NCBI GenBank assembly: GCA_900768785.1
Contig: CAAGEG010000128.1
Location: 1-42,184 of the forward strand
Length of the DNA: 42,184 nucleotides
Direction: 5' to 3'
Source: an uncultured Prevotella sp.
GTDB taxonomy: Bacteria > Bacteroidota > Bacteroidia > Bacteroidales > Bacteroidaceae
The first letter of the stretch is position 1. Each line of letters begins with the position of its first letter. Positions 19,801-28,800 of this stretch are shown in pieces. The notes under the pieces are model-generated. The model was not told the DNA's origin, did no database searches, and worked only from the letters and a program-made list of their open reading frames with translations. Made by a program: the position numbers and the translations under genes.

Positions 19801-22800
19801 ATCGTTGAGAGCATCTTTAATTGCTTTGTATGAATTAAAACATTCCGCTTTTGTGTGACCTTTTACTTTATTGCTATTTACGTCTAATGGAACAGCCTTG
19901 CCTTGTTGTGCCAAACACAAGTTACCATTCTTGTCAAGAATCATGCTGCCCTCTTTGGCATCTTTACCTAGTTCTTCATATACTACTTGTGTGGGCTTTA
20001 GCTCTTCTGCTTTGTCCCAATCCATATCTTTGAACTTGCTTGCCCACTCTGCTAAACGCTGCTCTTGGTTTATTCCGTCTTTCGGGTAAAGTCCAGCAGA
20101 AGTCGCACGATAGCTATCGCCTCTTTCAAAAGCAAAAGCCATTTCGCCTGCCATATCTTCCGGGTGTTCGGCAAAATGTTTGTTGATGTCAAGTGCGAGG
20201 TCTTTAATTATTACCTCATTGCTACCACGTTTTGTTTCACCGGTATTATATTCAACGGTGCGTATAGGTGATGTACTGCTTATGTCAATAGCATTTGCAC
20301 TCTTTTTGCCGTTTACTCGCTTACGGACTACAATAATATCTGCAGTTACACCAGCTCCGCCAAACGTCTGATTATTCAAACGGAATGCACCAACTACGTC
20401 AGAGTTACCCTCGTTTGTAAGCCATAAACGCAGTTTCGCTGATGTAGGACTGTCAAGAGTACCGCTACTGCTGATAAAAATGCCTAAACCGCCCTCTTTG
20501 AGTTTACGAACATTTTTTGCAATACAAAAATCATGTATATAACGGAATTTTCTTGAAAGGTCTTTGTCGCCTGTAGTATCAGTAACTTTTATATCTCCAA
20601 AAGGAACATTGGTAATGGCTAAATCTATACTGCCATTTGGGACACTTACTGTTTCAAATCCCTTTATCTCAACATTTGCATCAGGGTAAAGCAAAGACAA
20701 TATGCCACCTGTAGTTTCATCTATTTCTACTGCATGAAGATTACTGCGTTCGCTTAAGTCCATTGGCATTAAGCCAAGTATTTTGCCTATACCTGCACTA
20801 CCCTCCAGTACGTTGCCGCCACGGAATCCCATAGTCCTTGCTATATCCCACATTGCATCTATAATAGGAGCAGGAGTATAGTATGCCGTATTACGACTTA
20901 AGTTAGCTGCTTCGTATGCGTCAGGAGATAATAGGTTACGCAAACGTTTATCATATTCCGTGTATTCCTTAAATGCTGCTCCGAGACCTCCCCAACCACT
21001 AAATTTGCGGAGTATCTCCATGTCTTTCGGAGTTGCAGATGCTCCACTCTCCATTAGTCTCTGCATCGTTTCTATCGCTGCAATATTTGCGTCAATACGT
21101 GATGCCGTTGACTTTGGAGCCTGTTCCGATGCTCGTTCTACATGATTGTTACGAACATTCTTACGTTCACCTGCTGGAATCGGAGAAAGTTCCTTTTGCG
21201 ATTTGCTTACATTTGACTTGCTATCAGATAATTCAGATACTGACGTGCTTCGTCCGGTGTTAGACATAGAATTGCTTCCGCTACGTCCAGCCATTCCTCT
21301 TGAGTCAGTTCGCTCATCTTCATATTGTTTGCTCTCTCCCAACGATTCATTCTGTCTGCGTTGGTATCCGCTTTCTCGCTCGGAAGTGCCGGTGCGAGGT
21401 TGTAAGTGTACTTCTTGCCCATTGTTATTATCTTTAGTTTCTGCAAAATTAGTTTTTTCTACCAAATTATCAAACAAACTGCCTAATTGTTGTTCCGGTT
21501 TAACAAGTTTTTCTTTAGTTTTATTAGGAGCTTTGCCTGATTTCAGTACCTCAAGAACTTGCTTTGTAGCTTTATCTGTTTCCGACTTTTCAGGCAGATA
21601 ATCCTTAGCCAATCGGCTTACTTGTTTCAGTAAATCACTGTAAGTAACATCCGGAGATGTAAACATATTACTGCCATATTTGTTAGCACCACTCTCTTTA
21701 GGAGAATCTATGCGATACATTATTCCTTTAACTTGTAAGTTATCTGTAGTATGGAATATACTATGCTCGCTTTGTTCCGGGTCAATTCCGATATTGATGT
21801 AAAGTTCTTTACCCTCATTAAGTGGCAAACGTATTGATATATCACCGCCTGACGGTGCTATATTAGAGTTTACTATTGTTTGCTTTTTGCTCTTGCTGTA
21901 TGAAGTTGAACTCGTAATCTTAAGGTCTATACCAAGGTCATCTGCCAATTGCTTAGCCAATTTTGCAGCATCTGTTAAAGCCTTCTTCTCCGCATTACGC
22001 ATATAGCCATACGCCTCGTTGTAGTCTTTTTCAACTTCTTCTGCTTCATAATAGCCAAGCAATGCAAGCTGTTCATTGACTTTGTTTAAACTTTCGTCAA
22101 TTTTGCTTTCTGATTCTTTTAGTTTTGCTCCATCGCTTGCATTTTTTGCAATACTTTCCGCTTCGCTTGCAATAGTTTCTGCTTCGCTTGCAATAACTTT
22201 TGTATCTGCTGCGATTTGCTGTTCTCTTTGTTTTCTTTGTTCATTTCGTTCTTTCTTTAATTTATCATTTGTATCTTTTAATGCTCTTTCAGCCACTTGT
22301 TCAAGTGCAATATTTTCCGCTGTGGCAATTAAATCTTTAGCTCCTGTTTTGTCAAAATTCATTACGTCAAAACTGCGGACTTCTTCGTAAGGCGTCATTT
22401 CCTTTTCGTAATCTGCCATTTCCGGTAAATCTCTTGCCCCATTATAAAATGCCTTTATGTATGGACGAACCTCGTCACCAAGAGCCTCTATTAGATTTTT
22501 AGCAAATTCGCCAAACTTACGTGCACCTTTTTTTAGCATCAGATAACTCATTTCCACTCCAATGGCGAATACTTCCGGGTCAACTCCCATATTCATTTGA
22601 CCACCGAGTTTCCGGCGGAGACGTTCACGCAATTCTTCAAAGCGGTCTGCGTCTTCATCATTTACCCATTTGCTCTTTTCTTTAGGTTGCTCCTGATTTT
22701 TATTTGATTCTTTATTTGTTTCTTTATTCGTCTGTTCTGCTTTTGTATAATCAGTATTATTTTCCGAATAGTCGCTCAATTTTGCTTTTCCGTCTTTTTT

Positions 22801-25800
22801 AAGACCTGCAGCAAGATTTTCTACATTTATTTTTTTAGGTTGAGATACATTATTTTCAGGTAATTCAGCCTCTTCCCATGGGACATTAGTATAGATAATT
22901 GGAGCAAGACCGGTGTCAAGTGTTACATACCTTGCATCTGCATCATAAACTGTTGCTTCTTTGCCTTGATACATAATTTTGTCTCCAATCTTTATGCTAT
23001 ACTTCGCCAGTGCTTCGTTACGCTCTGCAATTCTTATGCTCTCATGGAAGCGAGGAAGCATATATTCAAACGCCTTTAATTGACCATTGACATTTGCAAG
23101 TTTTTCTAATTCGCCGGCTTTGTTTTCAGAAGTTTCTACACGGTCAAGAATAGCCTTTGATTCTTGTTCTAATTTTGAAATAATTGCATAAACACTTTGT
23201 ATATCTTTATACTTGCCGGTTTTTATATCTCCTGCTATTAGTTCCTGTGTCTTATCAAATATTTCATCTTCCCTGCTATTGTCGTATTGTGGTTCTTCTT
23301 GCTTTGGCATGTCAGAAGTGACTGAATTTACTTTTATTTGTAAATCGTTTGTATCAGAAAATTTACGTACATTCTCTATTGACAGCGGCTGTGAGTCTTT
23401 TATTATTTCCTCATCGCCTTTCATAAGTGTTTCTGCAAGCTCTTTGGCAGCTTCTTCACTTCGCATCATAAATCCACCCTTTTCTTTATCATACCAACCA
23501 CGGCTATCTTTTGCAAGTTCCTTGCCGGCACGAATTTCATCTTTTGACAAATCTCTGCCGAAAGTAACAAGGTGCATCGGTGAGGTTTTCCCTTTTTTGT
23601 TAGTGTAGCTTGTGGATGCAATTGTGTATGAAGCTTTGCTTTCTTGCCCGTTTTCATTCGTTTCAGCTTCAGCCGTTGCTACTGATACTTGCATCTCGTT
23701 AGGTTGCTCAATTGCAGCAAGTTTTTCCGATTTTTCTTGCTCAGAAACAGAATTATCACTACCTTTGTTGGCAGAAACGGTTGGCTTACTGTTGGGTTCT
23801 GCTGATGTAATGCCATTCTCGTAATCAGCAGAAAGCGAAAAGCCACTTGAAACGGCATTGTTCGGTTGCTGAAGTTCGGTCTTAGCAGACGTTTCTTTAA
23901 GAACATTCGCTAGAATGTCCCTATACAAGGAAATACCTCCGTGAGGCTGAGACGCTGCGGTTTGAAAGGTATTTCCTTTCTTTATACCCTCCTCCAAAAA
24001 CACCTCATGCACATACAGGCGGTTTATGTTGTTGTCATGCATGGCACGACAGAATACATAACATCGCTTTCCATTATAAATTATGGGATAAGCAAAATAA
24101 TGATTATTGACACCATCTTGCCTTGTTCCATCGGGCATAGTTCCAAGATACACGGCATTTGCAAAACCATCAACAAGGGAAGTTATGGCATCAAGTTTCA
24201 TCTGTCCGTAGCGATGTGCCAATGAGCTTTCAACTGAATTGCGATTAATCTCAACCTCACCTGCTTCTGTTTCGTACCATTGAGGCTCGCCGACATTGTT
24301 GTCCCACCATTCTTCCGCAACTTTTCTTGCCGACTTGTCTTTAGTTGCCACAATTTGGTTTGGAGCAACATAGACTGGTTCTGCTGTACGTAGTTTATCT
24401 CCACGTTTCGTCCTCTCCTCATCAGACATTTCTCGTGGGTCTATCAGCCTTGTTGTAGTTGATACAGTTCTTTCAAATCGTTTATCCTCAACTGATTCTT
24501 TGATTCCTGCATCGCCTCTTTCAGCATTGCCATTCTGTTGAATGCCTTCCGCTTTTCTTCGCTCCACTGCGTCCTGTCTTGCTTTTTCAAGTTCTTTTCG
24601 CTTTCCATAATTATCATAAATGTAATTTAATACGTCTTTTAATATTGTCTCCTTATCTTCTACAGTACCTGTAAATATATCGGCTTGACCTGCAGCACTC
24701 TGTCTTGCTCTGTCATTGTATAATTGCAGCACTGTTTTAAGCAATGTTACTCTCTTGTCGTTAAGTGCATCTGCAATCAAGAGTATTGATGCATTATTGA
24801 AATCAGCTGCAGTCTGCAGTTCATCAGGGTCTGCAAATAGTATTCCCTGACGTGCAAAAACACTCACGATGTCACCATATTTCGCTCCGCTGTTTCTTGC
24901 TTCATAGCAAAGCTTTATCGCCTCGGAGAGTTCATTTTGCAGTGAGTACCCATTATCAAGCACAATATTATCAGCAATCTCGCCAAGTGCAGTGATAACA
25001 GTTTGACGCATTGCAGGCTCTTCCGTTAGCATACGCAACACATCAGGCTCATTACTGAAAGCCTTGCCTATAAGCATATTTTCCAAGAATTCACGACCCA
25101 AAGCGCTGAGCTTTTCATTCCCTTTTGCTCCATCTGTCATTTCTGCCAACTGCGTTTTAGACAAAATGCCGGCTTCTTTAAGTTGATAGATGGAATTCAA
25201 ACTTGCATCTGCGTCTGAGTAAAAGTCATTTAGACTGTCGTATGATTTTATAGAATTTACTATTCTGCCAAACAACTCATCTTTAACGGTCTTACCAAGT
25301 TTTACTGCTTGTTCGGTTTTATTCTGAGTTTTTTTCTCCTGCTGATTGAACTTTGCAAATGTTTCTGCCGTGTATGGAAGTTCTTCAGCAAGCTCAAACG
25401 ACACACTCGGGTGTTGCATACTTGTAACATCATCTGCCGTAAAACCAAACTTCTGTGGGTGATTCTTCAAGTACTCAATATATTTTGCATCAGTATTGTT
25501 TCGTGCAGCTATCTCTCTGCCCATCGTTCTGCCGTTTCCGGACAGTACTACGCCCTGCTTGCTAACAATTGGAACTTCTTGCAATGCTCTTTGGTCGTAA
25601 CTAGCTGCCATATCTTTAGTATGCTGCTGTGCTTGTAAATCACGCTCGTAGTCACGGTCGTTAACGGAATTTCCGTTTTCGTCCATTGGGAATCCATCGG
25701 ACTTCGCAAACGTTTCTGAATTGTGGCTCGGCGTTGTTGCACCGCTTTCATGGAGTACAAAACGACCCTTAACAACAGTTCCGTCAGGCAATGAAATTTC

Positions 25801-28800
25801 ATCTTCGTAGCCATATTTTTTTGGGGTGGCATTGTATCGCTCCTCAATAGCCGGCATTGGATTGGCAAAACCAACTTCTTCACGTTCCGTTTCAAACTTC
25901 TTACGTGCTTCATACTCTTCTTGTGCTTTAGCCACAGCTTCATTGTGCAGCCTTTCTTGTTCTGCAATAAATTGTTGCTGTTCAGTTCTGCTAACACCAT
26001 TTTGTATTTCACGTACTTTTTCCCAATAGCCTAACTCATTCTTTGCTTGTTCTATCTTTTCAAGACGAAGTTTCTTTTGTTCATTAAACTTCTGAATACT
26101 TTTGCCCATTTTAGGCATTGCAGTATTTTGTGCTTTCAGCAAATTCTTTCTCGCTTCTTCAACTTGAACGTTTACAAAGTCATTTGCCTCGCTTCTTGAA
26201 AGACCAGCCTCGTTATATACATAGCTATGTGCTTGTTCCGGTGTCGTTGCATACCAGTTTTCTTCTCCGTCTTCAAATCTCGGCATTGATTGCTGTTCTA
26301 CTGTTTGTGTTTGCTGACCGTCTTGCGGTTTTTCAGCCTGAGTCTCGTCCGTGATAGGCTGCTCAATAGTGTTGTTTACAACATTATTGATAGGTTCTTG
26401 CTCTTGTGGCTGCTCATTAACAACAGTCTGTTGCGGTGTGTTATCTATCTTTGTTTCGCTTTCTGTAATTGTTTCACTGATAGGTTCGCTTTGCTCATTC
26501 GGCTTTTCATCACGAGTATAACTCAATACTTTTTTATCAAGTTCGGATTTATGCTCATGCAATACTTCATTATTAGAATAATATTCAATAATATTACCGT
26601 TCTCATCAGGAACAAATTTGCCATTTTCATAACGAACATATCCCATAATGACAGCGTCACTTTCCGTTCCGTCTTCGTTGCGGATAGCAATCTCCATATT
26701 CGGTTCGTATTTTTCCGGAACACCTGTTTTAACATTATTCTGTTCAGAGACTATAGGTTGTTCATTTATAGTTTCTGTTGTTTTCTCTTCCGGCTGTGAA
26801 ATACGTTCTTCAGGACTGCCTTGTGGTTCTTTCGTATTCTTAGGATGTCGCTCATTATAGTCTTTTAGAATTTTCTCATCATGAATACGCTGCAGCTCTT
26901 TAATACTTACATTTTGTAGTGTGCCGTTCTCAAGGGCAACAGCTATTTCATCATTAGCCAAATCTATTGATAACACCTGTGCATTTTCTCCTGTAGGCAA
27001 AACAATATTGTCGCCGGGTTCAAAATTTAGCAGACCACGTGCGTCATTTACTTGATAACGAACATACATATTCCTTTCTCGTAATCTATCAGCCTCCGTT
27101 ATTGAATATGGCTCTAAACCTTGGAGCACGCCAAAATCAGATGTAGGTGCAATAATAGTTTTTTTGTCAGTTGCCGGGTCATACACAACAACGGTATTAT
27201 CACTCTTTTCTGCATCAACCGTGCCGTCTTCATTAAAGACTATATTGCCGTCAATCAAGTATTTTGTTCCTTTATCTTTCCCTTTTAGTACTACCGGGTG
27301 AAATTTACCATCTGCGTGACGTCGCTTTTCTTCATCTGCACGACTTGTCATTTCCAACATGTCTGCCTCATCACTGATGCTTTGTAAAACACCTTTCCAT
27401 GCTTCTTGTGCAGCTGTATTATCTGGGTCAGACAATTCTATGCAAATATCTCTACGTTCATCCGGTGTTGCTTTATAGCCTCTCATAAAATCAGGGCTTT
27501 TATCTTCCATGCCCTTATTGTCGTCAGCTTCTTCGCTTATACCAAGTAAGTTGGCAAATTCTTCATTAGTATGCGGCACATTGGGGTCAACAAAATCAGA
27601 AGGAGCATCTTTTGTTTGCTCGGTAGGTCTTTTGACATTTACAATAGAGTATAGTTTCTCCATGTAGTCATCAATGGCTTTCTGTTCAGCTTCGCTACGT
27701 CTATTTCTTTCTTTGCCAATAGCCTTATCAACATCAACACCATAGTATTCGTTTATTTGTTCACGCAATTCTGCAGAGCTATGTCTTGTTCCCTGATTCT
27801 TGACATTCTCAAAAATCTCACCGAACAAACGATTTGCCGTCTCTTCATCTAACATTCTCACAAGCCTGTAGAGTTCAGGTGCTCGCAGGTTTACTCCAGG
27901 CTTTAAAGAATACTCCATACAAGCATCCCATAATCGTTTATTTTCGGCAACATAATCGTATGTACGTTCACCTATATCTACACTATTCAGTTCTGCCTGT
28001 CGCATAATGTTGCCGACCTCAACTTCCGCTCTGCTCTTACTGTCAAATGTACGGCTCGTTATTACGCCATTTGCTCCAATAGATTGAACGACATAGTCTT
28101 TTACTTTCCACTCTGAATCCTTGTTCTCAATCATATTGTAACCAAGGACAGAAGACATTGGCACAAAGTGTCCAGTAACGTAATAGTACATTTTTGCCCT
28201 TGCCGCTTCACTTATGGAGTTGTCTTTAACAAGTTCCACAAAGCGATTGTATGGCAACTCAGGCTCAGGAATATCTTTGCCGACCTTTACTAAACTCTTG
28301 TCATATTTAGCTTTCTGGCGTAAATATTCGCTATATTCCGACGTTAATTCGGTCAAGTCAGAATAACCTCCGTTTTCAAGTTCTCTTTTCTCATCATCTG
28401 TGAGTGACAGTTCAGGCTGACCGTCAAGAATACGGCGAAGACGTGTTTCAAAGCCGGCTTTGCCTGCCTTTGAATTCGCCAATTCACTGATAACACGAGG
28501 TGCGGATTTAAGTGCATGCTGCGTCTTAAAACCGGCTATCATCGCCAAGTTATCAGTCCACACGTCCATTATAGTGCCGTTGCGGTTCTCACGTATTCTG
28601 TCAATCTCTACTTGACGCTCTTTTTCATCTGCTATGTAATACGGACTATTTTCGTCGGAAAGTTGATTTATGAATTCCTCAGCATTGTCTATAGCATTAT
28701 ACATTTCAGGTACGGAAAAAATTGTACCCTCGGCAACAGTGCTTACACCAAGTTCTGCGGCACGCAATCCGGTTTTACCTACTGTGCTTGAAGTTGCTTT

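Noticed and set aside
25548..26012. 154-aa same-strand second frame inside the giant gene
   Set aside because: Lys/Leu/Cys-rich composition typical of a shadow frame over a well-conserved ParB-like region; no sign of dual coding.
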